From: Phytopythium helicoides
Taxonomy: Eukaryota; Oomycota; Peronosporomycetes; Pythiales; Pythiaceae
NCBI GenBank assembly: GCA_024867545.1
Contig: JANFNE010000049.1
Coordinates: 1 to 64,000 of the forward strand
Length of the DNA stretch: 64,000 nucleotides
Direction of reading: 5' to 3'
The position numbers were made by a program, and so were the translations under genes. A model generated the notes under the pieces. It was not told the DNA's origin. It made no database searches and saw nothing but the letters and a program-made list of their open reading frames with translations. Of this stretch, positions 10,291-19,251 are shown one piece after another (position 1 is the first letter of the stretch; each line of letters opens with the position of its first letter).

Positions 10291-12483
10291 ATGACAGTTG
10301 GCAAGACGCCACGCGCCCGCGGCCAGGCTGCCGCGTCCTCGGACGCTGCTGTTCGGTCCGAACAGTCGGGGAGTGCAACCGCACAAGCCCCTGCAGTCGC
10401 TGCACCGCCTGCAGCTGCTGCGACTCTCCCAGCACCCCGCGCGAGCGGTGGTACTAACTCTCAAGGCTCCTCGAGCCTGCAAGCCGGTAACGAGGTTACC
10501 ACTCCGCGCTTGTCGGTGGGCGAGTATCACCGACGGCAGTCAGCGCGACTGCGCAAGATGGCGTCGGCGACGCCTCAAGCAACCGACGAGGAGTCACCAC
10601 CTACGTCGCGGCACGCCGTGCCAGACGCACCCGAAAGGGCCAACAGCGCGGTGGCGCAGCAGGACGTCGAGGACGTTCATGTTGCTAGCACCACCAGCGC
10701 AAGCGTCGTGCGCGAAAGCGCGAGGCATGACAGGGAGTACCCGTCGCCCACTGAGTCCATGCAAGTGGACTACGACGAGTCCGATGAGGACAAGCCTCCT
10801 GCTCCAAGTGCCTCGGCACCTAGCAACAGCGTCGGTGCTGCGCCATCGCACACTTCTCTGACACCACGCTCACCCGTGAGCGATCAAGAAGAAGGAGAGA
10901 TCATCACCAACGATCTCGATGGTGCTCAAGAGGAGCTTCTCGGGGAAACGAACTCGTTCGTGCGCCCCCAACCCATGGATGTGGACCTTGAGGACACGCG
11001 TCCTCAATCTCGGACCGATGCAGAGCTCGAAGAGCGCTATGGCTCATTGACCGCGCCTGGGTTGCAAGCACGGCGCTACCGAGCTTGGTACTCACATGAG
11101 GTGGCTCAGCGCCATGTGCTCCGTGCTCGCTTTCTCGAGCCACTTGTGTTCTCTCCACGAGAGTATGAGCAACGCTTGGATGATCAAGCTGCTCGCAGGC
11201 AGGTGCCTTCCATGAACAGGCAATACCCGCTGGTCCTTCGACCCGATGAGACTGTCGCGCAGTATCACGCTGGCTTCCAGCAGTGGTGTACGCAGAACGG
11301 TTTTCCGTTCACGACTCTCAACGAGAGCTTCCGCAGAGAGGACGTTATGTCCGAGCGGCAACTGCGCTTCTTCTATGCGAAGTTGTTGGCAAAGGGGACG
11401 GTCGGTCGACCTTCAGAGTTCCCCCCTGCCATTGAGGCCATCCGTGGGCAGGTGTCTCAACCACGGAGTGGCCATTCCGACGGCGCTAAGCGCCTTGCGC
11501 GGGACCACCACGGCGCTGAGTCCGATTCGACTCATAAGCGCGCACGAGGTCCGGGCAATCCTCGAGGAGGACGTTCGCTGGCTCCCACGAGTTGTGTGAG
11601 TGCGGGTACCCCCGCCACTTCACAAGGTACTGGAGTTGTCCGCGCCGAAGCCTATGCTTCACCAGCGCTTCAACCAGATAATGCTTACGACCCAGGGGGT
11701 CAAGCAGAGCTGGAGGAGGGCGCAGTGGCAACTCCTTTGCGACCGATGTCGCATGGTCGTGGGACTCGAAGTCCGAATGGGGATGTGGGCGGTCGCCCGT
11801 CACCCTTTGCTCACGTCGAGCAGGAGCTTCGTGATCAGCTCGCGGAGCTGCGTCGTGATCATGACGAGGCCGTTCGTCAGATTCGTGCACTCCAAGAGCA
11901 GTTGGAGCGGCAGCAACAGCGTGTCGACGCGGTTGAGCGCGCTGGGTTTGAGCGTGCTGCTCGGTCAGAGACACAGGATCGTCGGATCCATGATCTGCGT
12001 GGTCGTGTTGACGGTCATGACCGTGACCTCCGCGACCAACTCGGTCAACTCTCGAACCTTCAAGGAAGGGTGGAGGTGATGTCGTACTCGACAATGGGTC
12101 GGCCGTCGTCATGGGGACGTGCCATTCCTTCGCGTGAGCCGTATCGTTACGACGATTACGACTACGGTCAGGGACCGTCACGCCAGAGCTCGCTTGAGCC
12201 TCGCTATGAGCGTGAGCGTGAGCGCGATCGACGCTACGAGCGTGAGTACTATGGGTACTCTGACGCTGCGCGTTATGAGGAGCGGCGGGTTGATGAGGCG
12301 GCTGAGCGTGCGAGCTCGTACCGCCCACGCTACTCGTCCTTCGAGGCTCCTCGAGCCCGACCGACTGATGTGGTTGCGTCTGCTGACTCCCGTCAGCCTC
12401 AGGCGGCAGCTCTTGCTGCAGTTGAGCCCTCGGCTCTTGATCTGACGGCTGACTCAAAGCCGTCGGGTCCAGATACGGCTTGA
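10291..12483 (+). CDS. Antisense accessory ORF of the gypsy element (730 aa, unrecognised)
   Basis: The frame is open from 10138, just inside the LTR; the first ATG is at 10291 (ATGACAGTTGGC). The protein has an Arg/Lys-rich start, an acidic low-complexity region with SMQVDYDESDEDK, a structured-looking middle (about 265-380) rich in aromatic residues (RRYRAWYSHEV, then QYHAGFQQWC), a KR/RG-rich stretch, and a heptad coiled coil with long Gln/Arg runs near 540-600, then an Arg/Tyr/Glu-rich tail. Its last kilobase (11486-12483) overlaps the pol ORF on the other strand, opposite the linker and chromodomain. The 2.3-kb open frame and domain-like composition argue for coding. No family is recognised; a Gag-like or nucleic-acid-binding role is a guess. 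Confidence 0.6.
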   Translation: MTVGKTPRARGQAAASSDAAVRSEQSGSATAQAPAVAAPPAAAATLPAPRASGGTNSQGSSSLQAGNEVTTPRLSVGEYHRRQSARLRKMASATPQATDEESPPTSRHAVPDAPERANSAVAQQDVEDVHVASTTSASVVRESARHDREYPSPTESMQVDYDESDEDKPPAPSASAPSNSVGAAPSHTSLTPRSPVSDQEEGEIITNDLDGAQEELLGETNSFVRPQPMDVDLEDTRPQSRTDAELEERYGSLTAPGLQARRYRAWYSHEVAQRHVLRARFLEPLVFSPREYEQRLDDQAARRQVPSMNRQYPLVLRPDETVAQYHAGFQQWCTQNGFPFTTLNESFRREDVMSERQLRFFYAKLLAKGTVGRPSEFPPAIEAIRGQVSQPRSGHSDGAKRLARDHHGAESDSTHKRARGPGNPRGGRSLAPTSCVSAGTPATSQGTGVVRAEAYASPALQPDNAYDPGGQAELEEGAVATPLRPMSHGRGTRSPNGDVGGRPSPFAHVEQELRDQLAELRRDHDEAVRQIRALQEQLERQQQRVDAVERAGFERAARSETQDRRIHDLRGRVDGHDRDLRDQLGQLSNLQGRVEVMSYSTMGRPSSWGRAIPSREPYRYDDYDYGQGPSRQSSLEPRYERERERDRRYEREYYGYSDAARYEERRVDEAAERASSYRPRYSSFEAPRARPTDVVASADSRQPQAAALAAVEPSALDLTADSKPSGPDTA

Positions 12484-14965
12484 GAAGCCCGACATAAAAC
12501 ACTGGGTGTGTTTTCATTGCCGAAGGCAACAAGAGCGTGTACGCGCTCCCTTTCCGAGCTACGACCTTGAACGGTCCAATGTAGCGGGGCCGCAGTTTGG
12601 TCTTGGAGACCGCGCTCACTGCATTGAGTGGTAGGTTTCGTGCATTTAGTAGGACTAAATCACCAACCTTGAATACATGCGTATTCTTACGACCATGTTT
12701 GTCGCTCTGTTCCTTCTGCTTGTCTTGCGCAGACGCCATTGCGTCGCGCACGCGTCTAATGACGCTGAGCCTCGTGCTCAAGTAGTCATCAAGCTGCTTT
12801 TGCAGCCGAACCGACACTGGTTCAACATGACGGGAGGCCGCAAGCGGCCGAGCCTCTCCCCCACTCAAGGCGGAGGCCCCGGACGGTCCAAGCGTCAGTG
12901 TCAGCGGGACACGTGGGTGACGCAGTCCGTTCGCGTAGAACGGGGTGCAGCCCGTAGAGGCATGCACCGAGTTGTTCATTGCAAACTCAACAAACGGGAG
13001 CATCGTGCTCCAAGAGCGTGGTGCCTCAGCACAAACGCTTCGAAGGATGTCTTCGAGAACGCGGTTCGCGCGTTCGGTTTGACCATCGGTCTGTGGATGG
13101 TCAGCAGTCGACATGTCGAGACGCGTTCCCATCAACCGGAACAGTTCGCGCCAGAATGTTGCCACAAAACGTGGATCGCGGTCAGAGACCAACGTCTTGG
13201 GGAGGCCATGAGCCCGGAACACATGCTCGAGAAAGAGCTGCGCCGCTCCTTTGGCCGTGATCTTCTCCGAACATGGTGCCAAATGCACCATCTTGCTCAA
13301 ACGGCAGACAAACACCAACACACCGGTGTTGCCGTGAGCATTTTTGGGGAGTCCAAAGACAAAGTCTAAGCTGACGGACTCCCAGCAGTCCTGTGGGACA
13401 GGAAGGCTGTGTAGCGGGGCTGCAGCTGAAGGCGCAGCCTTCACGCGCTGGCACGTCTCACACGTCTTGACGTAAGAGGCCACCCACTTGTACATGTGGG
13501 GCCACCAGTACGTCGTACTGACCGCGTTGTGCGTCTTCTCGCGGCCCAAATGGCCAGCAAGCGGTGTATCATGCGCCTCGTAGAGGATGCGATACCGAAT
13601 ATCATCGTCCAGGGGGACGACAACCCGTGGTGGATCCATTCGATCTGTGCAGTAGTACAGCAAACCGTCGACGACGGAGAAGCGGTGTATACGCGACCGC
13701 AAACGAGGTGTGAGCTCACCCTCACCCCCAAACACATCAGGCGCCAAGTGGCGCAAGAGGGTCCTGCATGACTCGTCATGCTCATACGCTTTGCGTATCT
13801 GTTCCAGGAGCGACGTAGTGACGGATGTCACGTGAGACAACTCATAGTCAGGACGGCGTGAAAGCGCGTCTGCAAGCACGTTCTGCGTGCCGGGCTTGTA
13901 CTCCACGCGGAAGTTGTATTCCGCAAAGAAGGAGAGCCACCGAGCCATTCTCTGCGAGAGATGTGGCGACGACGTCGCTGTCCGTAAGGACGCATGGTCA
14001 GTGTAGACCACAAACGCACGCTCACCGAGCAGGTGCACTCGAAATTTGACAAGAGCATACTTCATCGCAAGTAGCTCCTTGTCATGAACTGGATAGTTCT
14101 TCTCGGCAGCCTTAAGCTGTCGAGACTCAAACGCGATCACGCGTTCACGCCCTTCGGCGTCGGCTTGCAACAATGCACAGCCTATAGCGAAGTCAGACGC
14201 GTCACACACGACGCTAAATGGTCTGTTCGCATCTGGCAACGCCAGAATCGGAGCTTGGAGCAAGCTCTCCTTGATTTGATTAAACGCATCTTGATGCTGT
14301 TGCTCCCAGAGCCATTCTGCGTCCTTCTTCAGCAGAAGCGACAGAGGTCGTGCCATCTCGGCATAGTTCTTGCTGTACTTGTGCAGATATGTGGCAAGAC
14401 CGAGCCACTTGCGCAGGTCCTTCTGGTTCATCGGAACCGGCCAATCTACGATTGCCTTGACCTTGTTTGGGTCAGCACGGATTCCGTGACTACCGATGTA
14501 GCAACCGAGGAATGGTATCTCCTCCGCGCCGAAGACACACTTGTCGATGTTGGCGTAGAGCTTGTTTGCTCGCATGCATTCGAGCACCTCGCGCAGGTGC
14601 TCTTTGTGGACCTCAATGTCCGGACGACCGTTCTCCGAACGGCTGTGGACGAAAATATCGTCAAAGTACGTCTGTGCAAATGCACGCAGTGGACGAAACA
14701 GTTGGGTGACCAACCTGTTAAACGTCGCGGGGGCATTCGACAGCCCTTGCGGCATCACTAGCCACTCCCAGAGCATACCGCTCGGAGTGCTCACCGCCGT
14801 GAGAGGGACGTCCTCATCACGCATCAGGATCTGTCTACTAGATCCAAAGCACTGAAAATCGTGCTGCCAGCCATGTTGTTCTGCAGCACCTCCTTTCGAG
14901 GAATCGGCGTCTGTGCCGGAATCGTCGCGGCGTTCAGCTTGTTGAACGCATGGACGATTCGCCAT
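11486..14965 (-). CDS. pol: Pol, second part: reverse transcriptase, RNase H, integrase, chromodomain
   Basis: Reverse transcriptase motifs include LPQGLSNAP-like MPQGLSNAPATF and the catalytic YFDDIFVHS. RNase H follows with SVVCDASDFAIG and YTDHASLR. Integrase has an HHCC zinc region (HLGREKTHNAV, CETCQRVK) and DDE residues in VSLDFVFGLP, VSDRDPRF and the E of TDGQTERANR. A GPY/F-like module (RYIGPFKVV) precedes a linker of about 230 residues rich in His, Asp and Ser. The protein ends in a chromodomain (LQYLVKWRGY, SWEPANVL). The first residues of this frame, upstream of QILMRDED, are out-of-frame sequence; the true start lies in the upstream pol ORF. Confidence 0.9.
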   Translation of the reverse strand: MANRPCVQQAERRDDSGTDADSSKGGAAEQHGWQHDFQCFGSSRQILMRDEDVPLTAVSTPSGMLWEWLVMPQGLSNAPATFNRLVTQLFRPLRAFAQTYFDDIFVHSRSENGRPDIEVHKEHLREVLECMRANKLYANIDKCVFGAEEIPFLGCYIGSHGIRADPNKVKAIVDWPVPMNQKDLRKWLGLATYLHKYSKNYAEMARPLSLLLKKDAEWLWEQQHQDAFNQIKESLLQAPILALPDANRPFSVVCDASDFAIGCALLQADAEGRERVIAFESRQLKAAEKNYPVHDKELLAMKYALVKFRVHLLGERAFVVYTDHASLRTATSSPHLSQRMARWLSFFAEYNFRVEYKPGTQNVLADALSRRPDYELSHVTSVTTSLLEQIRKAYEHDESCRTLLRHLAPDVFGGEGELTPRLRSRIHRFSVVDGLLYYCTDRMDPPRVVVPLDDDIRYRILYEAHDTPLAGHLGREKTHNAVSTTYWWPHMYKWVASYVKTCETCQRVKAAPSAAAPLHSLPVPQDCWESVSLDFVFGLPKNAHGNTGVLVFVCRLSKMVHLAPCSEKITAKGAAQLFLEHVFRAHGLPKTLVSDRDPRFVATFWRELFRLMGTRLDMSTADHPQTDGQTERANRVLEDILRSVCAEAPRSWSTMLPFVEFAMNNSVHASTGCTPFYANGLRHPRVPLTLTLGPSGASALSGGEARPLAASRHVEPVSVRLQKQLDDYLSTRLSVIRRVRDAMASAQDKQKEQSDKHGRKNTHVFKVGDLVLLNARNLPLNAVSAVSKTKLRPRYIGPFKVVARKGSAYTLLLPSAMKTHPVFYVGLLKPYLDPTALSQPSDQEPRAQLQQELPPEADGSQQTQPHQSVGLEEPRRTSSVGGTSSHAQPPHQPAAPHNAQRQSTHSTHARSVDRAHAHAHSEAQASSGVTVPDRSRNRRNDTAHAKEWHVPMTTADPLSSTTSPPPFLEGSRVDRVGRGGHGHDRQHDHADHGSDDPVSLTEQHAQTQRAQPRRHAVAAAPTALGVHESDERPRHDHDAAPRADHEAPARREQRVTGDRPHPHSDFESHDHATSVAKELPLRPPPALLDPLGRKHYLVEALVKHRLRRGQLQYLVKWRGYPHSHNSWEPANVLLEDCPDLVRAYESNRTQRRGGPAQGA

Positions 14966-16671
14966 TTCCCGTTCGGTTTTCGAACACAGAACGTGGGCGT
15001 CGAGTGCGGAGACTTGCTCTCACGCACCAACCCAGCTTCGTGCTTCGCACGGAAGAAGGCGTCAATGACGTCGCACTGCTCGCGTGGCAATGGCCACTGA
15101 CGAGTCACACAGTACTTAGTACCTGGGATCAAATCGATCTCATGCCGGACCCCTCGGTCGGGCGGCAGCTCAGATGGTGGGTCAGTCGACACCACATCTT
15201 CGTACTCCTTCAACAGCGAGTACAACGGATCCGTTGGATTCTTGAGGATCTCGGATCCACGCCGAGCATGGATTCGCTCGCGGATCTCTTCGAGGACAGC
15301 TTCGTCCATCACCGAGGAGCTATTTAGCTCTCGCAACTCGGTCTCGGGTCTAATGACCACTACTTCAGCGACTTCCCCACCATCCAGCGCGTGGGTGAAG
15401 TCTTGAACAGACATTTCGTCCATTTCCAATAGAGCATTCAGCTCGGGGAGCGGCTCCAACTGCACCGAAGGTGCGAGCACAGCTCCGGACACGCCGTCAA
15501 CCAGACGATACTCCTGCCCATGGTTGGGACTTATGGCACAACTCGTGTCCATTGGCGCCGCGGTCGTCCTGACCGCCATAGGTGTGACCACTTCCACGTG
15601 GTTCACTGTCGGGTGTGCATTTTCCGCACAAACCGCGACCTCGGGTACCTTCACCACCGGTGCCTCTCTACCCAAGAGTCGGACGCTCATCTCGCGTCGG
15701 AAAACGGGATCCTGTCCCGTTCCAGTCTTCTGCACGGTCTTGCTGACCAACTGCCTTCGGCTCCCTTGTGGAGCCGGGCTCACCTCGTCCAGAGGCAACG
15801 GAGCCCAATGCACATGTGCATTCTTCTTCTTTCTAGCCTTCACGGCTACGACGGCGCTCTCAGCGCAGGCAGAGACATCGTCTCGTAAGAGTGTGTCCAT
15901 GATTTCAGATACCCCAACTTGATATTCAGCCCTCTTGTCAGGGCGGCACTCACGCCGATCTCGGCGGTGCCAGCGCGACGACGTGGCAATATTGCTCACC
16001 GTCTCGCGGTCGGAGGATGCGGGCTTACTTGCCCCGATCGACTTTGATCGCCAATCGATCCATGGCTCATGTTTCTCGAGCCAGGGCATGCCGAGGATGA
16101 GATCATACTTCTCGTCAAGGTCCAGAACGACAAATCGTTCGACCGAATTGAAACCCTCAAAGAGGACACGAAGATCCATGTTGATCTTAGTTGTTTCAAC
16201 AACCTTTCCTGTCGCCAAACGCACCGCTATTGTGCTTGACGACTCACTTGCGCTTCGCGCGGCCTCGAACATATCCATGTTCCGCATGAGGCTAGCTCGT
16301 CGAGCATAATTGCTCGATGCACCAGAGTCGATGAGCACTCGCATCGGCTCCGCGTATCCCTTCACGCTCGCGTGAACCACCAGCAACGGCGAGTTACTGG
16401 CGCCCATCGCACTCGAGAGCACTGCTCTCTCTGGGGCTAAGCCCTCCGAACGAACGCCACCCCGTTCGACCAAAGAACTTAGTTCTCCCCCAGTAGGGCG
16501 CCCCGCGCCTACTGGGATTGAGCGTTTCCCTGCCCGCGGCCACGACCACCAAAGATCCGGCCACCGGGCTGACGCAAATTGCGCCCTTGGCGAGGGCCAA
16601 AGCGTCCAGTCTGCTGCAGACGACGAGGACAGTTGCGCTGCACGTGGCCCATCCGGCCACAGGTGAAGCAT
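14824..16671 (-). CDS. pol: Pol, first part: aspartic protease and start of reverse transcriptase
   Basis: An aspartic protease motif VLIDSGASSNYA lies near residue 115, followed by the retropepsin-like LILGMPWL. A reverse transcriptase start follows (RQWPLPREQ, FCVRKPNGKWRIVHAFNKLN) and the frame stops right after TIFSALDLVDRS at 14824. The continuation QILMRDED is in another frame, so a small deletion or indel has removed the residues usually found between ALDL and ILM in this family. The frame overlaps gag by 163 nt in a different phase, implying ribosomal frameshifting in an intact copy. Confidence 0.88.
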   Translation of the reverse strand: MLHLWPDGPRAAQLSSSSAADWTLWPSPRAQFASARWPDLWWSWPRAGKRSIPVGAGRPTGGELSSLVERGGVRSEGLAPERAVLSSAMGASNSPLLVVHASVKGYAEPMRVLIDSGASSNYARRASLMRNMDMFEAARSASESSSTIAVRLATGKVVETTKINMDLRVLFEGFNSVERFVVLDLDEKYDLILGMPWLEKHEPWIDWRSKSIGASKPASSDRETVSNIATSSRWHRRDRRECRPDKRAEYQVGVSEIMDTLLRDDVSACAESAVVAVKARKKKNAHVHWAPLPLDEVSPAPQGSRRQLVSKTVQKTGTGQDPVFRREMSVRLLGREAPVVKVPEVAVCAENAHPTVNHVEVVTPMAVRTTAAPMDTSCAISPNHGQEYRLVDGVSGAVLAPSVQLEPLPELNALLEMDEMSVQDFTHALDGGEVAEVVVIRPETELRELNSSSVMDEAVLEEIRERIHARRGSEILKNPTDPLYSLLKEYEDVVSTDPPSELPPDRGVRHEIDLIPGTKYCVTRQWPLPREQCDVIDAFFRAKHEAGLVRESKSPHSTPTFCVRKPNGKWRIVHAFNKLNAATIPAQTPIPRKEVLQNNMAGSTIFSALDLVDRS

Positions 16672-17516
16672 GCGCCTTGGGTGCGACGCTGCTCAGCACT
16701 GCCGAGCTCCATGGGCTCCGGCTCATTGATCACTGGCGTCGAAGACGCTGCGCTTGTAGACACGCGAGCCTGTCGATGACAGTAATCCTCTTGGATCGCC
16801 ACACGGAAAGCTTCTTCCATCGTGGCTGGTTGCGCACGGAACAACTGGGTTCGCGCAGGCCCAACTCGCAGACCCTCCATGAATATGGTCACCTTCGTCT
16901 GCTCGGACAGAGGATCCGAGATCATGCCCGCTTCGAGTGTGCGTAGCTCTTGCACGTACTCGGCAAGTTCACGCTTCCCTTGACGACACGTCAAGAAGCG
17001 CGAGCGTACTTGGTACGCGACGTTCGGCGGTAAGAACGTCACCTTGATCTCATCCTTGAGGTGCTCCCACGTCGGGAACGCGCTCGCAACGCTGTTGTGG
17101 CGTGTTAGCGCCCAGCGTTTTGCGCGGCCTCCCATGTTGGAGACCGCGAAAGCCACCTTCAGGTTTTCCTCAGAGAGGAGCGCGGCCATCATGGCCATCT
17201 CAATCTCGCGGAACCACAACAAGAGGTTCTCGCCTTCGTCACCTGTGAAGGGCTTGACCTTCAGGTGCAGCGGTTTCACACCGCTCGGCACCCTGACGGG
17301 TGTTGGCACCGGCTGCGGTACTTGCAGCGCGCCTCGGACGTGGTCAACGAGAGCATTCTCGTAGTTGAGATACTGCTCGACGCGCGTTACCTGCACGTCA
17401 GGGCTCTGAGTCAGCAGGTGCTGGAGCCCTTCCGGACCAAGGATGCATTGCATCTTGCCCAATGCTCCCCATTGAGTCTCACTGAAGTGAGGGAACTGGG
17501 CGCGATCGAGCTCCAT
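16509..17516 (-). CDS. gag: Gag with CCHC zinc knuckle
   Basis: 335 residues from ATG at 17516. The central part (about 95-240) resembles the retrotransposon gag domain (PFTGDEGENLLLWFREIE, then FLTCRQGKRELAEYVQEL). A CX2CX4HX4C zinc knuckle, CFTCGRMGHVQRNC, lies near 285-300, followed by an Arg/Gly-rich tail. It would form the particle and bind RNA. It overlaps the pol frame. Confidence 0.9.
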   Translation of the reverse strand: MELDRAQFPHFSETQWGALGKMQCILGPEGLQHLLTQSPDVQVTRVEQYLNYENALVDHVRGALQVPQPVPTPVRVPSGVKPLHLKVKPFTGDEGENLLLWFREIEMAMMAALLSEENLKVAFAVSNMGGRAKRWALTRHNSVASAFPTWEHLKDEIKVTFLPPNVAYQVRSRFLTCRQGKRELAEYVQELRTLEAGMISDPLSEQTKVTIFMEGLRVGPARTQLFRAQPATMEEAFRVAIQEDYCHRQARVSTSAASSTPVINEPEPMELGSAEQRRTQGACFTCGRMGHVQRNCPRRLQQTGRFGPRQGRNLRQPGGRIFGGRGRGQGNAQSQ

Positions 17517-17597
17517 GCTTGCGCAGAGCTCTCACCACAGAGGTTCAGGTTCGTCTGACCCGCGATGGTCGAGGACGGACTACAAAGTGCTACCAAG

Positions 17598-17912
17598 TGT
17601 GACGGAGTCACACAGCACTATGCTTCGAGGAAGCGTCACAGCTCGTAGGTACGAAGTACCGAGCTGGCTAGCCAAACGACCTGAGGGTCTGTGTGGTAGG
17701 TAGTAAAATAGAGACTGTGTATTTGTATGCATTACAGCCCATTCGAAATGGGTGGTTCCTACAAGGACTGTTCGCAAACTACTTGACTAAAGTATGCAAG
17801 GCTCATGAGAGCCACTCAACCTCACGGCCGTACTTAGCCGGAGGGCAATGGGTACACAACCCAGTGTACCCATGCTACCCCCATGGGTACATACCCGTGT
17901 AACCCCGTTACA
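17598..17912 (-). repeat. 5' LTR of the gypsy element
   Basis: Identical by eye to 9833-10147. Just inside it, the minus strand reads CTTGGTAGCAC, so a tRNA-primer site starting at TGGTAGCAC is possible; the cognate tRNA was not identified. GGTGC follows the LTR at 17913-17917. Confidence 0.93.
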
Positions 17913-18886
17913 GGTGCTGCACGCAGTGGCTGTTGCGCTGGGTTTGTACCAAGCGTTGCGTGCATACCGCTTGATTCGCCTGGGGACTGGTCAGCTTGCC
18001 CACAGGCTCCTTGAATTTTTGTTCGCCACAGTAACTATCGGGCGCGGATGCACCAACCTCCTGGGGTTCAACCTCTCGCTGCTAACAGCTCCTCTGTTGT
18101 TGTTGTACGCGTGGCGCCGGCGGTGGCGGAAAGTGTTTATGAGGAGGGTCGAGGTAACGCGCACAGTGTACAATGACCACTACGTGAAGGTGTATCTGAA
18201 TGACAACTGGCTGATGACGAAAGTGCTGGGGAGCTTCGGTTCTGTGTCTGTGCTTATCAGTCACCCGGCGGTCAGTCAATTGGAGTGGCACCCGTTCACG
18301 CTCTGCCGCGGGCACGACTCATCTGACGCGGTGTTTGTCATCAAGAAAACAGGTGTGTGGATCAACCAACTTGCAGCTGTCGTGGCTTCCGAACAGCAGC
18401 AGTTCGGTCATTTCCTGAACCTCGGTTCCTACTCACACTCGTCGTTTCGCTTCCACCGTGTGTACCACTGTCGCTACTTCTTCTGTGCGGGAATAGGCAT
18501 CATGGCCTTCATTGCGGTGCTCACTGACACGATGCGTTACCCGCTGGACCCGACGACGAAGTCAGTTCTGGTTAGAGTGTGAGAGAGACATCTATCGCGC
18601 GGGAGTTTAGCCAAAAAATGTCTGAATACTCGCAGACGATTCCGAACATCGTGATCTTCATCTTTTTGTCCAACCGATCGGTGCGCTCCAGCCTCACCTA
18701 CACGACATCAATTCGCTTCAGCTACCTGCAATCATTGATCTTTGGTGCATCCGGGCTGGATATCGCGACAGGCGTGCACTGCCCAACGGTGTGCATGTTC
18801 CAGCGGGCCGAGTTCTCTGAGATCCTTGCGCGTGCAGCGACTATCCATCAAGAACCAATTGGCTTGTTCGTGTGTGGGTCGAAGCA

Positions 18887-19105
18887 CTACGGCAACAACG
18901 TCACTGTCGCGACTGATGAGTACCGAGTGTTTCGAGTATGGAAAGAAGATCTGTGAGACAGAAGCATGGCGGCGTTCGACCGCATGATCAATATCAATGC
19001 AGCTGCGATGCGTTGGTCTCGCTTCTTCGACTCCGCTTCAAGCTGGCTCAATCGCTGATCCTGTCGATGCTCTTGGTCCTTCAGCTGGAACAGCTGATCG
19101 CTCAT
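18887..19105 (-). pseudogene. Coiled-coil fragment of a decayed repeat
   Basis: The ATG at 19105 opens MSDQLFQLKDQEHRQDQRL, a Gln/Glu/Arg coiled coil. The gap to the ORF at 19252 on the same strand holds a further Met-Ser-Val-Lys-Tyr reading ending in a stop. These may be C-terminal parts of the same repeated gene, with frame breaks. Its 3' end overlaps the end of the ferric reductase pseudogene. Confidence 0.35.
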
Positions 19106-19251
19106 CGTCCGTGCATCCGTTCATCGAGGTGGGCGAGCATCTCCTTCATGTAGGACGGCATGCTTTGCGAGGTTCTGTACTTGACTGACATCTTGGGGGA
19201 GTCTCCAAGCAGAACGGACACTTTTACGCCGGTAGCACAGCATATTTCCAG

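Larger units (their letters stand above)
9833..17912 (-). mobile_element. Complete Ty3/gypsy chromovirus-type LTR retrotransposon (8.08 kb)
   Basis: Two 315-bp LTRs, identical by eye, flank gag and pol on the minus strand. The target-site duplication is GGTGC at 9828-9832 and 17913-17917. The order on the minus strand is 5' LTR, gag, protease, reverse transcriptase, RNase H, integrase, GPY/F-like module, long linker, chromodomain, polypurine tract, 3' LTR. Identical LTRs indicate a recent insertion, yet pol carries a frame break in reverse transcriptase. A long ORF also runs on the opposite strand from beside the 3' LTR. Confidence 0.95.
9766..18956 (+). pseudogene. Ferric reductase / NADPH oxidase-like pseudogene split by the gypsy element
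   Basis: The 5' piece is 9766-9832 (starts ATGATCTGC) and the 3' piece is 17918-18956. Removing the LTR element and one GGTGC copy restores the same frame across the junction. The downstream part has hydrophobic segments, then LEWHPFTL typical of the FAD-binding domain of ferric reductases and NOX enzymes, and a C-terminal LFVCGSKHYGNNV resembling the NAD(P)H-binding end. A second break is a frameshift near 18578-18585, where LVRV meets a stop and the continuation RETSIAREFSQ lies in another frame. No complete heme-ligand helix set is visible in the short N-terminal part. The gene is dead as it stands. Confidence 0.6.

Noticed and set aside
12677..14761. Plus-strand ORFs inside the gypsy pol region (12677-13369, 14084-14761)
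   Set aside because: Complement of well-conserved integrase and reverse transcriptase domains; unlike the 10291-12483 frame they have no independent composition or start context.
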